A stretch of 64,000 nucleotides of DNA from Thermodesulfobacteriota bacterium (GCA_026415035.1 JAOAHX010000001.1:186001-250000), one strand, 5' to 3'; counted from the first letter of the stretch, positions 1 to 8,264 are shown. Notes: generated from the letters alone by a model not told the origin. Numbers and translations: made by a program.

Positions 1-258
1 TCGGACCTCGAAGCGGGTGACCTCTTCGCTCTCGATCCGTTCGTTGATCTCCTTGAGCCAGCCGTCGACTTTGATCTTCAGCTGCTTCATCAGCTGGACA
101 TAATGGGAATCCTGAGGCTCTTTTTCTTCCTCCTGCGCCCAGGCGATTCCAAGGGGGAAGGCCCTCGGTGCGGTTTGAAAGGCGGAAATAAGGGACGAGG
201 TCACCCAAAGGAGGACGAGAGGAAAGAGAAGCGAGGGGCGGACGATCCGTTTTCTCAT
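1..258 (-). CDS. Exported protein of unknown function (N-terminal part)
   Basis: The gene runs off the left edge, so only the first 86 codons are visible. The protein opens with a basic start (MRKRIV), a hydrophobic stretch of about 15 residues and a small-residue region ending near AWAQ, which looks like a Sec signal peptide with cleavage around residue 41. The mature part is charged and probably helical (KQLKIKVDGWLKEINERIE). No family was recognised from this fragment. It lies just downstream of tRNA-Arg on the same strand, with the tRNA 3' end 38 bases before its ATG, so it may be read through from the tRNA promoter. Expected location is the periplasm or cell envelope. Confidence 0.6.
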   Translation of the reverse strand, partial: MRKRIVRPSLLFPLVLLWVTSSLISAFQTAPRAFPLGIAWAQEEEKEPQDSHYVQLMKQLKIKVDGWLKEINERIESEEVTRFEVR

Positions 259-296
259 TAGAACCCCTTCCCTTCTTCGAGCGGGCTCAAAAATGA

Positions 297-373
297 TGGT
301 GGGCGATGCGGGAGTCGAACCCACGGCCTTTGGTTCCGGAGACCAACGCTCTATCCAGCTGAGCTAATCGCCC
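297..373 (-). tRNA. tRNA-Arg (anticodon CCG)
   Basis: The reverse complement folds as a complete cloverleaf. The acceptor stem is GGGCGAT/ATCGCCC, the D arm is GCTC...GAGC, and the anticodon stem TTGGT/ACCAA carries the loop CTCCGGA. The variable loop is AGGCC and the T arm is GTGGG-TTCGACT-CCCGC. Loop position 34-36 reads CCG, which decodes CGG (Arg). Discriminator A and an encoded CCA follow at 300-297, giving 77 nt in total. The enzyme that charges it, ArgS, is encoded at 13.4-15.4 kb. Confidence 0.96.
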
Positions 374-384
374 ACCTGAAATAT

Positions 385-413
385 TCTTTAACAATTTCCG
401 AAGGGCCTGTCAA
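385..413 (-). promoter_or_regulatory. Sigma-70-type promoter of tRNA-Arg
   Basis: On the minus strand, TTGACA (408-413) is followed after 17 bases by TAAAGA (385-390). The tRNA 5' end is 11 bases further on, which is a normal leader length. The -35 is perfect and the -10 matches four of six positions. Confidence 0.7.
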
Positions 414-578
414 TCCTCCGAGAGGTCTTCGTTCTGATCCGCACCCTATCGGGGTTTTGGTCGAAGACAGGGCCTGGGTTTCATCCTCAGGGGAAAATTT
501 TTGGCTACCCCTTTGACCTGTTTAGGAAACCGTGGCCCCATGGGGTCCGGGAAATTCCCTCAAAGGGGTTATAAAAAC

Positions 579-983
579 CTATAGGTATCCTTTATCCCTT
601 AGGTGAGCCGTTATTTTGAGAACCAATGTTTCGGCTTCGTTTTTAAGACGAAGGAAGTCCTCTTTCGTGAAAAGATACGAAAGATTGTAGTCGGCCTCCT
701 CTCGATATTTCATAAGCTTCGAATAAGTGTGGGCATCCTCTGCCCCAAAAACCCCAGTCTTAACAAAATGGAGGCTGAATAGGCGAAGCGCCCCTTCATG
801 GCTCCTGGGTTCGAGCCCTTTTGTCAGAAGCAGTCCCCGGACATGATAGAGGAGAACATAATAGAGTTTTGAAATCGCATCCTTAATGAAGCCGTTGGCG
901 AAGAGAAGATCTGCGGCTCTCTGAGCCTCCCTGGCTTGGCCCATATCTTCTTCGATGTTAACTTTCTTATTCCTCTCGATCAC
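579..983 (-). CDS. HEPN domain protein, partner of the MNT nucleotidyltransferase
   Basis: This 134-aa all-helical protein resembles the PF05168-type HEPN family: an alpha-helical ISKLYYVLLYHVRGLLL segment, then EPRSHEGALRLF and a KYREEADYNL helix. HEPN proteins encoded beside minimal nucleotidyltransferases act as RNase toxins or as partners in AMP-transfer toxin-antitoxin pairs. The canonical RX4-6H catalytic motif of HepT-type toxins is not evident here, so nuclease activity is doubtful. Its ATG overlaps the stop of the upstream MNT gene by 4 bp (980-983), so the two are translated together. The function is inferred from family and pairing only. Confidence 0.75.
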   Translation of the reverse strand: MIERNKKVNIEEDMGQAREAQRAADLLFANGFIKDAISKLYYVLLYHVRGLLLTKGLEPRSHEGALRLFSLHFVKTGVFGAEDAHTYSKLMKYREEADYNLSYLFTKEDFLRLKNEAETLVLKITAHLRDKGYL

Positions 984-1300
984 AGAGGGACTCCCTCTCT
1001 CTCGATGTCGAGGGCGATCCTCCGTTCCCTTTCCTTCAGACGGACGAAGTCCCCCTCCGACATTAGAAGGACCGATAGCACCCTTTCATGTTTTAACTCC
1101 CAGGCCGCAGCCACATCGTAAATTTCGTCCCTCAATTCTGGAGACCATTGACGGACGATTACGGCTAAATCGATATCCGACTCCTCCTCGAAATCGCCCC
1201 TCGCCTGCGAACCGAAGAGGATGACCTTGAGGATTTGATCGCCGTATCGCTTTTTCAGGGTCTCTTTAAATTCTATCAGGATCGTCCGGTCGAGATCCAT
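980..1300 (-). CDS. Minimal nucleotidyltransferase (MNT) domain protein
   Basis: The 106-aa protein carries the polymerase-beta-type nucleotidyltransferase signature: LFGSQARGD (28-36) followed by SDIDLAV, giving catalytic Asp42 and Asp44. Such proteins (COG1708/MntA group) transfer AMP to a partner HEPN protein, and some pairs work as toxin-antitoxin modules. The partner gene follows with a 4-bp overlap. A good promoter lies 19 bases upstream. The gene is next to a tRNA, a common landing area for small accessory modules, but no attachment-site repeat was found. Confidence 0.8.
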   Translation of the reverse strand: MDLDRTILIEFKETLKKRYGDQILKVILFGSQARGDFEEESDIDLAVIVRQWSPELRDEIYDVAAAWELKHERVLSVLLMSEGDFVRLKERERRIALDIEREGVPL

Positions 1301-1318
1301 CTTTTCACGCCCTGGGAC

Positions 1319-1347
1319 ATTATAATGGAAGCGGGGAAGGCTGACAA
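1319..1347 (-). promoter_or_regulatory. Promoter of the MNT/HEPN pair
   Basis: On the minus strand, TTGTCA (1342-1347), a 17-base spacer and a perfect TATAAT (1319-1324) lie just upstream of the MNT start codon at 1300. Predicted transcription starts about 12 bases before the ATG, so the leader is very short. Confidence 0.7.
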
Positions 1348-1378
1348 GGAATATCCTCCGGATAGGATCAGGAAGGGG

Positions 1379-1406
1379 TTGACAACAAGAACGGGATTTC
1401 TATGAT
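1379..1406 (+). promoter_or_regulatory. Promoter of the sixA-like gene
   Basis: TTGACA (1379-1384), a 16-base spacer and TATGAT (1401-1406) precede the sixA-like gene. The leader contains a strong ribosome site, GGGGAGGTGATGGG, directly before the ATG at 1430. Confidence 0.65.
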
Positions 1407-1429
1407 AATCGAACAGGGGAGGTGATGGG

Positions 1430-1888
1430 ATGAAACTCTACCTCGTTCAACACGGAGAGGCGAGGCCTGAAAGGGAGGATCCGGAGCGATCCCTTACGGA
1501 CTTCGGAAGAGACGAAATCCAGCGCGTCTCAAGGGTGGCCAAACTTATGGGGGTCCTCCCAGCGGTGGTCTATCACAGTGGAAAACGACGGGCCAGGCAG
1601 ACGGCGGAAATCTTGGGTGAGGCCTTGAATCTCCCCCTCAAGCAGGAAGAAGGCCTCAATCCCAACGATCCCATCCAGCCCTGGGTCGAAAGGATCTCGA
1701 GGGAGAGGAGGGATCTTATGATCGTTGGCCACCTCCCCTTCCTCGATCACCTCGCCTCCTTCCTCATCTGTGGGAACGAAAAGGCCAGGGTCATCCTCTT
1801 CCGTTACGGGGCGATCGTCTGTCTCGAACAGAAGGAGGATCAGGGATGGGCGATCCGCTGGGTCCTCAGCCCGGAAATGATCCCCTGA
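1430..1888 (+). CDS. sixA: SixA-like phosphohistidine phosphatase (histidine phosphatase superfamily)
   Basis: The 152-aa protein has the histidine-phosphatase architecture. The N-terminal catalytic motif is in the QHGEA form (QHG instead of RHG, typical of SixA), then come KRRARQTAEIL and a C-terminal MIVGHLPFL containing the second catalytic His. SixA enzymes remove phosphate from phosphohistidine, classically on the ArcB HPt domain and more broadly on PTS phosphocarriers. A ptsI gene lies at the far end of this window, although linkage proves nothing. The gene is monocistronic and convergent with the DUF35 gene, whose stop lies 5 bases after its own. The SD region (GGAGGTGAT) is perfectly complementary to the loop of the small RNA at 28.9 kb. 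Confidence 0.85.
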   Translation: MKLYLVQHGEARPEREDPERSLTDFGRDEIQRVSRVAKLMGVLPAVVYHSGKRRARQTAEILGEALNLPLKQEEGLNPNDPIQPWVERISRERRDLMIVGHLPFLDHLASFLICGNEKARVILFRYGAIVCLEQKEDQGWAIRWVLSPEMIP

Positions 1889-1893
1889 GAGGT

Positions 1894-2337
1894 TCAGGCC
1901 TCGAGGGGTTCGAGGACGATCGTCACCTTTCCGTCGGGCAGGGTGAAGGGGGAGGCCTTCATCTTCATCCCCACCCTGAGCTTCTTCACATCCACCTTCG
2001 GGATCCAGCCCATCAAGGTCAAGCCGTTCTCCACCTGAAGGAGGCCGATCGGACAGGGTTCGAACTGGACACTCGAAAAGGGCATGAGGGGCTGTCGGAC
2101 AGCGAAGTGCTCCGGCGGGACATGGATCCTCGTGAACGTAAGCAATCTCCCCTCGGCCCCGATCTCCCTCCACTCCATCTCGCTCTCCATGCAGGAGGGA
2201 CAATCGGCCTGGGGAGGATAGAACCGCCTTCCGCATCGCTTGCACAAGGTGGACATGATCCTTCCTGCGGCAAGATCGCTGGCGAACCGGCCCACCTTGG
2301 TCTGGTTGATAAAAAGGGAGAAGTCCTTGAACTCCAT
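1894..2337 (-). CDS. DUF35 OB-fold/zinc-ribbon protein, thiolase partner
   Basis: This 147-aa protein has an N-terminal rubredoxin-like zinc ribbon (CKRCGRRFYPPQADCPSC, two CxxC pairs) and a C-terminal OB fold, the DUF35 layout. DUF35 proteins form complexes with thiolases, for example archaeal acetoacetyl-CoA thiolase/HMG-CoA synthase and the BbsA/BbsB pair of anaerobic toluene degradation. They help bind or channel acyl-CoA. The ATG at 2337 was chosen over a longer in-frame start because it follows the thiolase stop by one base and has an AGGAGG site inside the thiolase 3' end. It is the last gene of the liv/acyl-CoA operon. Confidence 0.88.
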   Translation of the reverse strand: MEFKDFSLFINQTKVGRFASDLAAGRIMSTLCKRCGRRFYPPQADCPSCMESEMEWREIGAEGRLLTFTRIHVPPEHFAVRQPLMPFSSVQFEPCPIGLLQVENGLTLMGWIPKVDVKKLRVGMKMKASPFTLPDGKVTIVLEPLEA

Positions 2338-2338
2338 C

Positions 2339-3496
2339 TCACTGCCTCCTGAAGATGTGGACGAACGAGACCTGTCCGGATCCGCCCACGTTGTGGGTGA
2401 GGCCGATCTCCGCATCCTTCACCTGCCTCGGCCCGGCCTCCCCCCTCAACTGCTTCGTGATCTCGATCGCCATCGAGACCCCCGTGGCGCCGAGCGGATG
2501 GCCTTTGGCCTTCAAGCCCCCATCGACGTTAACCGGGATGCGGCCGCCGAGGTAGGTCTCTTTGGCCTCGATCAGCTTCCCTCCCTCGCCCTTCTCGCAG
2601 AAGCCCAGGTCCTCGTAAGCGACGATTTCGGCGATCGTGAAGCAGTCATGGACCGTGGCGACGTCGATCTCCGAAGGCCCCACGCCCGCCATCTTGTAGG
2701 CGACCCTTGCAGCCTCCCGCGTTGCCTGGAGGGAGGTCAGGCTCTTCCGATCCCCTATCCTCATGGTGTCAGTGCCGCATCCGAGGCCAACCACCCAAAC
2801 TGGCTTCTCAGAGATCGACTTTGCCTTCTCCTCCGACGCAAGGATCAGGGCCGCTGCCCCGTCGGTGATCAAGCTACAGTCATAGAGCTTGAGGGGATAG
2901 GCCACGGTGAAAGAGGTGAGGGCCTTTTCGAGGGTGATCTCCTTCTGCATGTGGGCATAGGGGTTGAGGCTTCCGTAATAATGGTTCTTGACCGCCACGG
3001 CCGCCAGCTGTTCCTCGGTCGTTCCATACTCTGCCATATGGGCGTTGGCGATCATGGCATAATAGCCCGGGAAGGTCGTCCCGAAGGGATACTCCCAGAT
3101 GGCATCTCCCGCGCGGCCCATGATCTCCGTGGCCATGCTCGTCGGCACCTCGGTCATCTTCTCGACTCCCACCACAAGGACGATGTCGGCAAGCCCCGAG
3201 GCAATGTGCAACCACCCGGTTCTCAGGGCGGCACTGCCGGTCGCACAGGCGGCCTCGACCCGATAATTGGGTTTGTGATGAAAACCGATATAGTCGTGGA
3301 CTTGAGCGGAGGGTTGAATCCCGAAAGAGAATTCATCGCAGGCCACCCCGGTCACCATGCTGTCCACGTCTTTCAGAGAGAGTTTCGCATCCTCGAGGCA
3401 GGCCTTGACCGCCTCGAAGACCATCTCCCGGAGAGAGGCATCCGACCTCACCCCGAACTTTCCGTGTCCGATCCCGACCACCGCCACCTTTCTCAT
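2339..3496 (-). CDS. Thiolase family protein (acetyl-CoA acyltransferase, SCP-x/BbsB type)
   Basis: The 385-aa thiolase-fold enzyme has the nucleophilic Cys in EAACATGS (about residue 84), VHDCF and GHPLGATG histidine/cysteine regions, and GGSG near the C-terminus. The sequence is of the non-decarboxylating lipid-transfer-protein type that works with a DUF35 partner, which is encoded immediately downstream. Expected reaction: CoA-dependent cleavage of a 3-ketoacyl-CoA (or the reverse condensation). Co-location with two acyl-CoA ligases and a Liv-type importer suggests the final thiolytic step of a dedicated acid-degradation pathway. The substrate cannot be told from sequence. Confidence 0.88.
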   Translation of the reverse strand: MRKVAVVGIGHGKFGVRSDASLREMVFEAVKACLEDAKLSLKDVDSMVTGVACDEFSFGIQPSAQVHDYIGFHHKPNYRVEAACATGSAALRTGWLHIASGLADIVLVVGVEKMTEVPTSMATEIMGRAGDAIWEYPFGTTFPGYYAMIANAHMAEYGTTEEQLAAVAVKNHYYGSLNPYAHMQKEITLEKALTSFTVAYPLKLYDCSLITDGAAALILASEEKAKSISEKPVWVVGLGCGTDTMRIGDRKSLTSLQATREAARVAYKMAGVGPSEIDVATVHDCFTIAEIVAYEDLGFCEKGEGGKLIEAKETYLGGRIPVNVDGGLKAKGHPLGATGVSMAIEITKQLRGEAGPRQVKDAEIGLTHNVGGSGQVSFVHIFRRQ

Positions 3497-3542
3497 CGCA
3501 TCCCCATCCTTTCCGTTCCCCTTTTTATTAATGGCGTCACGT

Positions 3543-5054
3543 CTAAGGCTTCCCGTATAACTCCTTCACCTTCGGCCGATCGATCGACCCGTCCTCCCTT
3601 TTGGGCAGGGCCTCCACGAACTGAACGTATCCCGGTTTTTTATAGCGGGCAATTCTCCCACCTACAAAATCGATCAACTCCTGGGCGGTCAGGCTGGCCC
3701 CGGGTTTCAAAACGCAGACCGCCTTGATCCCCTCGCCGAACTTCGGATCGGGGACGCCGATGACCGAAACCTCCGCCACGGCCGGATGTTCGAGGATCGT
3801 CTTTTCGACCTCCACGGGATAGACATTTTCCCCCCCGGGCTTGATCAGCTCCTTCTCGGCCTTCCTCCCTGCAAACCAGAGGTATCCATCCTCATCGAAC
3901 CGGCCCGCATCTCCCGTATGGTGCCATCCCTCCCGGAAGGTGTGCCGGTTCAACTCCTCTTCGCCCCAGTATCCGAGGAAGACCAGGGGACCCCGAACCA
4001 CGATCTCGCCCACCTTCCCCGTCTCCACCTCTTTGTCAAATTCGTCCACGATCTTGATGTCGGCCAGGGGACCGGGCTTGCCCGCACAGCCGGCCTTTTC
4101 GAGATTGGAACAGACGCTCGTCAAGCCCATCGTCTCGGTCTGCCCATAGACCAGCCAGAACTGGCCATGGCCGAGCTTTTCGAATCGTTTGATCGTCTCC
4201 TGAAGGTCGATCCCGAAGACGTGCTTCAACGTGGAGAGGGAGCATTCTCCTTTGGCTTGTTCATCGAGGAGCTGGAGGAGGATGGGCGGAAAATCTCCGA
4301 TCATCGTGATCTTCTCCTGATCGATCATCTGGCCGGCCACCTTCGCATCGAACTTCGACATCATCACATTCCTTCCGCCCACATGCAGGATGACCAGGGC
4401 TCCGAAAAGGCCTGCGATGTGAAAGAGGGGGAGGATATGGAGGTAGGAATCCTCCCGGGTGAGGCCCATGATGGCGATATTCTGCATCGTCAGGGCGATC
4501 AGATTGTGGTGGCTCAAGACCGCGCCCCTGGGTTTCCCCAAGACCGCGGCGGTATGGATGATGAGGAAGGGATCGTCCCCTCCCACTTCCGCAGGTTCCG
4601 CAGGTTCGGCTTGGAGGAGGCTCTGGAAGGGGGTGTACCCCTCTGCCCCGCTTTCGAAGGTCACGAACTCTCTCAAAAAGGGGCAGGAGGGTCGAAGTTC
4701 GTCGATCATCTTTTGAAAATCGGAATCGACGACGATCATCACGGGTTCCGTGTTCGTCAGGTTATACTTGACCTCTTCGGCCGAAAGCCGGAAGTTGATC
4801 GGGACCAGGATCGCTCCTGCGGAGGCTGCCGCTCCCATCAGCGGAAAGAAGTGGGCATGATTTTTGGCCAAGATCCCGATCCGGTCGCCTTTCTTGATGC
4901 CCCTGGCCTTCAGCCCTCCTGCCACCGCATTGGCCTGGTCGAAGAGCGCCCCATAGGTCACCTTCTCGGCGCCGGACTGAAGGGCCACCTGGTTCTTAAA
5001 GAGCTTCGCATTCCTCTTAAAAATATTGTAGACGGTGAAACTTCGAAGCATCAT
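3543..5054 (-). CDS. AMP-binding acyl-CoA ligase family protein with altered catalytic motifs
   Basis: The 503-aa member of the acyl-adenylate superfamily keeps YGQTETMG (A5), TGDAGRFDEDGYLWFAGR (A7/A8) and the small C-terminal domain. Two hallmarks are changed. The P-loop normally written TSGTTGxPKG reads TAAVLGKPRG, and the A10 motif normally LPKxxxGKIxR reads LPKREDGSIDR, with Ser where the catalytic Lys should be. It may be a divergent ligase subfamily, a half-reaction enzyme or a non-catalytic partner of the canonical ligase encoded just upstream. Start codons at 5054 and 5051 both follow AAGGAG. It sits in the middle of the liv/acyl-CoA operon. Confidence 0.85.
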   Translation of the reverse strand: MMLRSFTVYNIFKRNAKLFKNQVALQSGAEKVTYGALFDQANAVAGGLKARGIKKGDRIGILAKNHAHFFPLMGAAASAGAILVPINFRLSAEEVKYNLTNTEPVMIVVDSDFQKMIDELRPSCPFLREFVTFESGAEGYTPFQSLLQAEPAEPAEVGGDDPFLIIHTAAVLGKPRGAVLSHHNLIALTMQNIAIMGLTREDSYLHILPLFHIAGLFGALVILHVGGRNVMMSKFDAKVAGQMIDQEKITMIGDFPPILLQLLDEQAKGECSLSTLKHVFGIDLQETIKRFEKLGHGQFWLVYGQTETMGLTSVCSNLEKAGCAGKPGPLADIKIVDEFDKEVETGKVGEIVVRGPLVFLGYWGEEELNRHTFREGWHHTGDAGRFDEDGYLWFAGRKAEKELIKPGGENVYPVEVEKTILEHPAVAEVSVIGVPDPKFGEGIKAVCVLKPGASLTAQELIDFVGGRIARYKKPGYVQFVEALPKREDGSIDRPKVKELYGKP

Positions 5055-5069
5055 CTCCTTGCCCCCCTC

Positions 5070-6716
5070 CTAAACGATTTTTCTTCGCTCTTCCTCTCTC
5101 AGTTCCCTTCTCAAGAACTTGCCCACCTTCGACTTCGGGAGCATGTCCCGGAATTCGATATATTGAGGAACCTTGTAAGGAGCCAGTTTCTCCTTGCACC
5201 ACTTGATCAGCTCGTATCCGCTCACCCCTTTGATATCCTCTTTGAGGACGACAAAGGCCTTGATCCGTTCGCCCACCTTCTCGTCGGGGACCCCCACCAC
5301 GCTGGCGGCGATCACGGCGGGATGTTCCTGAAGGACCCGTTCGACCTCGGCCGCCGCGATCCGATAGCCCTTGTGTTTGATGAGATCGACCGACCGATCC
5401 CTAAAATAGAGCCAACGGTCCGGGTCGACCTCCACGATGTCTTTCGTTCGATACCAGACCTCCCCCTCGATTTCGATGAAGCACTGAGCGGTCTCCTGGG
5501 GTTTGTTCCAGTAGGAGCGGACCGCATAGGGCGAGGTGGCCAGCAATTCTCCGGGCTCGCCAGGAGGGACAGGCTCCAGGGTGTCGGGATCGACCAAACG
5601 ATACTTGCTTCCCGGCGAAATCTTCCCTGCCGCCCCTTCAGGTGGCACCCCGTCGCTGGCATAGCTGAGGGAGATGGCCCCACAGAGTTCGGTGGCTCCG
5701 TAACCCTGATAGAGGGGGATCCCGAACCGCTTGTACCAACGGTTGGCCACCTCGGTCGGAAGCACATCCCCTCCCGTGCCGCAGTACTTCAGGGAACTCA
5801 GGTCGTAATAGTCCAGCCGATCGTGCTCTAAGATCATCCGGTACAGGGCAGGGACGGCAAACATCCGTGTCGCCCGGTATCGTTCGATATGGTCGAAGAG
5901 GGCATCGAGGACCACCCTCGGCATGACGATGAGCGGCTCACCGGTGACCAGGAGGGGAGTGAACCCGTCCATCTGGCCGATGACATGGTAGAGGGGCGCG
6001 GCCAGAAGGGAGACTCCCTGTCCCAAGGGCACCACCGCCTCCGCGGCCCTGGCCCATTCACGGATTCGATAAAGAAAGAGCCCGGCAGAGAGGGGGACCC
6101 CTTTTGGAAACCCGGTGGTCCCTCCTGTATAGAGCATCACCGCGGTCTGTTCCGGCCTCCCTTCGTAAGCCGGAAGAGAAGCGAGCAGTCCCCTTTTCAT
6201 CAAATCACGAAAAGAAATGAAGGCCTCGCCCTTCGGGATCTTCCCTTTCGGAACCCTGCCGAACCCTCGTCCGAAAAACCGCTTCCAGGCGGGCAGAAGT
6301 TCGACCATATTGGTGTAGATGACCTTTCGGATGGGGGTCTCGTCCAGGACATCGATGACGTAGCTCAGGTTCGTATCCATGCAGAAGATGATCTCGGCCC
6401 CCACATCGTTGGCCATATATCGAATGTCATAAGCGGTATAGACGGGCGCGACCATGACAGGGATGGCCTCCAACCGCTGAAGGGCGAGCCATGCGAGGAT
6501 CGTCTGGGGGAGGTTGTAAAGATAGACGATGACCTTCTCCTCCCTCTTCACGCCCAGCTCGTATAGGCCAGCCGCCAGATGGGCGACCATGTCCTGAAGT
6601 TTGGAGAAGGTGTATCGCTCTCCAAGGAAAATGAGGGCGGTCCGGTCGGGGGATCGTCTGACCACCTCTTCGAAAGCCCCATAAGTAGTATGGGCCATCC
6701 CGTCCTCCATCGGCAT
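5070..6716 (-). CDS. AMP-forming acyl-CoA synthetase
   Basis: The 548-aa enzyme has all superfamily motifs: LYTGGTTGFPKG (A3 P-loop), YGATELCG (A5), YRTKDIVEVDPDRW (A7 region), FRDRSVDLIKHKGYRI (A8) and LPKSKVGKFLRREL (A10 with the catalytic Lys). It should activate a carboxylic acid with ATP to the acyl-AMP and then the CoA thioester. The substrate may be a medium- or long-chain or aromatic acid and cannot be read from the motifs. In-frame ATG codons at 6716, 6710 and 6698 all lie near GGAG sites (GAGGAG, GGAGGAC), so the exact start is uncertain by six codons. It follows livF by 6 bases and precedes a divergent paralogue, which argues for activation of whatever the Liv transporter imports. 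Confidence 0.9.
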   Translation of the reverse strand: MPMEDGMAHTTYGAFEEVVRRSPDRTALIFLGERYTFSKLQDMVAHLAAGLYELGVKREEKVIVYLYNLPQTILAWLALQRLEAIPVMVAPVYTAYDIRYMANDVGAEIIFCMDTNLSYVIDVLDETPIRKVIYTNMVELLPAWKRFFGRGFGRVPKGKIPKGEAFISFRDLMKRGLLASLPAYEGRPEQTAVMLYTGGTTGFPKGVPLSAGLFLYRIREWARAAEAVVPLGQGVSLLAAPLYHVIGQMDGFTPLLVTGEPLIVMPRVVLDALFDHIERYRATRMFAVPALYRMILEHDRLDYYDLSSLKYCGTGGDVLPTEVANRWYKRFGIPLYQGYGATELCGAISLSYASDGVPPEGAAGKISPGSKYRLVDPDTLEPVPPGEPGELLATSPYAVRSYWNKPQETAQCFIEIEGEVWYRTKDIVEVDPDRWLYFRDRSVDLIKHKGYRIAAAEVERVLQEHPAVIAASVVGVPDEKVGERIKAFVVLKEDIKGVSGYELIKWCKEKLAPYKVPQYIEFRDMLPKSKVGKFLRRELREEERRKIV

Positions 6717-6722
6717 CGCTCC

Positions 6723-7475
6723 TCATGCCCCCATGAAGGAGGATCTCACCTCGGGGTTTTCCCGCAATTCCTGACCTGTCCCTTGGAGGGTGAGCATCCC
6801 GTTTTCGATGATGTAACCGCGGTCCACGATGGGAAGCAGGGGCCTGGCGAACTGTTCGGCCACGAGCACGGTGATCCCCTCCTGCCGGATCTGCTTGATC
6901 GCCTGGATCAGACTCTTCTGCATGGCCGGGCTGAGGCCCAACAGGGGTTCGTCGAGGAGCAACAGTTTGGGCCGGGTCATCAGGGCCATGCCGATGGCCA
7001 GCATCTGCTGTTCGCCTCCGCTGCAGAATCCCGCCTTCCTCTTCCTGAGGGCCTTCAGGGGCGGAAAGATCTGATAGACGAAATCATAGGTCTTCTGAAT
7101 CTCCTTGTCCTTCCTCAGGTAGGTGCTGATCCTCAGATTCTCCTCGACATCGCTGTCCGGAAAGATCGGGTGACGCTCCCGGCTCAGGGCGATCCCCTTG
7201 CGGATTCGCAGGCTCGGTTTGGTCGAGAGGATCTCCTCCCCTTCGAACCAGACCTCGCCCATGAGGGTGATCCTCTCCCCGCCCTTTCGTTCCTCCTTCA
7301 CCTTCATGTCGATGATCAGGCCGGAGATCGTATTCATGAGGGTCGTCTTGCCCGCGCTGTTCGATCCCAAGGCGCTGACGATCTCGCCCCGGAAGACCTC
7401 GAGGCTCAGGTCGTTCAAGGCCAGGGCATTTTCAAAAAAGACCATCAGGTTTTTGACTTCGAGCATCCTCTCCAT
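6723..7475 (-). CDS. livF: Branched-chain amino acid-type ABC transporter ATP-binding protein LivF
   Basis: This ABC ATPase of about 250 aa has Walker A GSNSAGKTT, signature CSGGEQQ and Walker B LLLLDEP, followed by the LivF-like ending with a short C-terminus. Together with LivG it powers a HAAT-family importer. In anaerobes such systems often carry aromatic or aliphatic acids rather than amino acids, and here the gene is followed at once by two acyl-CoA ligases. A GTG at 7481 and ATGs at 7475 and 7466 are possible starts; 7475 was chosen as the first ATG. The region between Walker A and the signature holds a charged insertion (MKVKEERKGGERI) not typical of LivF. Confidence 0.88.
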   Translation of the reverse strand: MERMLEVKNLMVFFENALALNDLSLEVFRGEIVSALGSNSAGKTTLMNTISGLIIDMKVKEERKGGERITLMGEVWFEGEEILSTKPSLRIRKGIALSRERHPIFPDSDVEENLRISTYLRKDKEIQKTYDFVYQIFPPLKALRKRKAGFCSGGEQQMLAIGMALMTRPKLLLLDEPLLGLSPAMQKSLIQAIKQIRQEGITVLVAEQFARPLLPIVDRGYIIENGMLTLQGTGQELRENPEVRSSFMGA

Positions 7476-7505
7476 GGTCACCCGAAAAGGATCTTCTCTC
7501 TCCCC

Positions 7506-8264
7506 TCACCCTTCCACTTCAGTGCCGAGATAGGCCTTTTGGACCTCCTCACACTCCATGGCCTCTGCCGGAGGGCCGTCCGCGATCTTCCGGCCGAAGT
7601 TGAGAACGATCACCCGGTTGGCCACCCTGAAAAGTTCTTTGAGTCGATGCTCGACCATCACAATGGTCAGTCCTTCCCTGTTGAATTTTTCGATCAAGGG
7701 AAGGGTGGCCGCCACCTCGGACATGGCCATCCCTGAGAAGAGTTCATCGAGGATCAACAGCTCCGGACGAAGGGCCAGGCATCGGGCAAGGTCGAGCCGT
7801 TTCAGATAGCCGTGGGGAAGGCTTCCAGCGGTCTTGTAAGGAACGGCGGAGTCCCGTTCGAAGCCGAGGTCATCGAGGAGGTCGATCGCCACATCGTCCC
7901 TTTCTCCGTACCTCCCGCCTCCCAGCCTCTTCACCCTCGGGGAGTAAAGGGGGACGATGAGGTTCTTGAAGGCCGCAAGTTTATGAAAGGCCCGAACCAT
8001 CTGGAAGCTCCTCGAGATCCCGAGATTGGCGATCCGGTAGGGGGCCTTCCCCGTGATATCGACCCCTTTGAAGATTACCCGACCGGAGGTCGGCTTTACG
8101 AATCCGGTGATGAGGTTGATCAAGGTGGTCTTCCCCGATCCGTTGGGGCCGATGATCCCCAAGAATTCGCCCCTCTTCAAGGTGAAACTGACGTCCTCAA
8201 CGGCCACCACGCCGCCGAAGTTCTTGGTCAGGTTTTCAACCTTCAAGAGGAGATCGTCCTGCAT
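7506..8264 (-). CDS. livG: Branched-chain amino acid-type ABC transporter ATP-binding protein LivG
   Basis: The 252-aa ABC ATPase has Walker A GPNGSGKTT, the LivG-type NLITGFVKPTSG segment and a Walker B LLILDELF in which the usual Pro after Glu is Leu. The signature region, SLPHGYLKRLDLARCLALRP, is a variant of the usual PYGxQRRLEIARAL. The ATG follows the livM stop codon directly (TAGATG), so the two are tightly coupled. It is the second ATPase of the importer. Confidence 0.88.
   Translation of the reverse strand: MQDDLLLKVENLTKNFGGVVAVEDVSFTLKRGEFLGIIGPNGSGKTTLINLITGFVKPTSGRVIFKGVDITGKAPYRIANLGISRSFQMVRAFHKLAAFKNLIVPLYSPRVKRLGGGRYGERDDVAIDLLDDLGFERDSAVPYKTAGSLPHGYLKRLDLARCLALRPELLILDELFSGMAMSEVAATLPLIEKFNREGLTIVMVEHRLKELFRVANRVIVLNFGRKIADGPPAEAMECEEVQKAYLGTEVEG

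Noticed and set aside
297-1300. Integrated element at tRNA-Arg
   Set aside because: The MNT/HEPN pair is next to the tRNA, but no integrase and no second copy of the tRNA 3' end was found.
3786-5831. 681-codon plus-strand ORF opposite the acyl-CoA ligase genes
   Set aside because: It spans two genes on the other strand and lacks a ribosome site, and the predicted protein is Asp/His/Gly-rich with no fold. It arises from the codon bias of the true genes.
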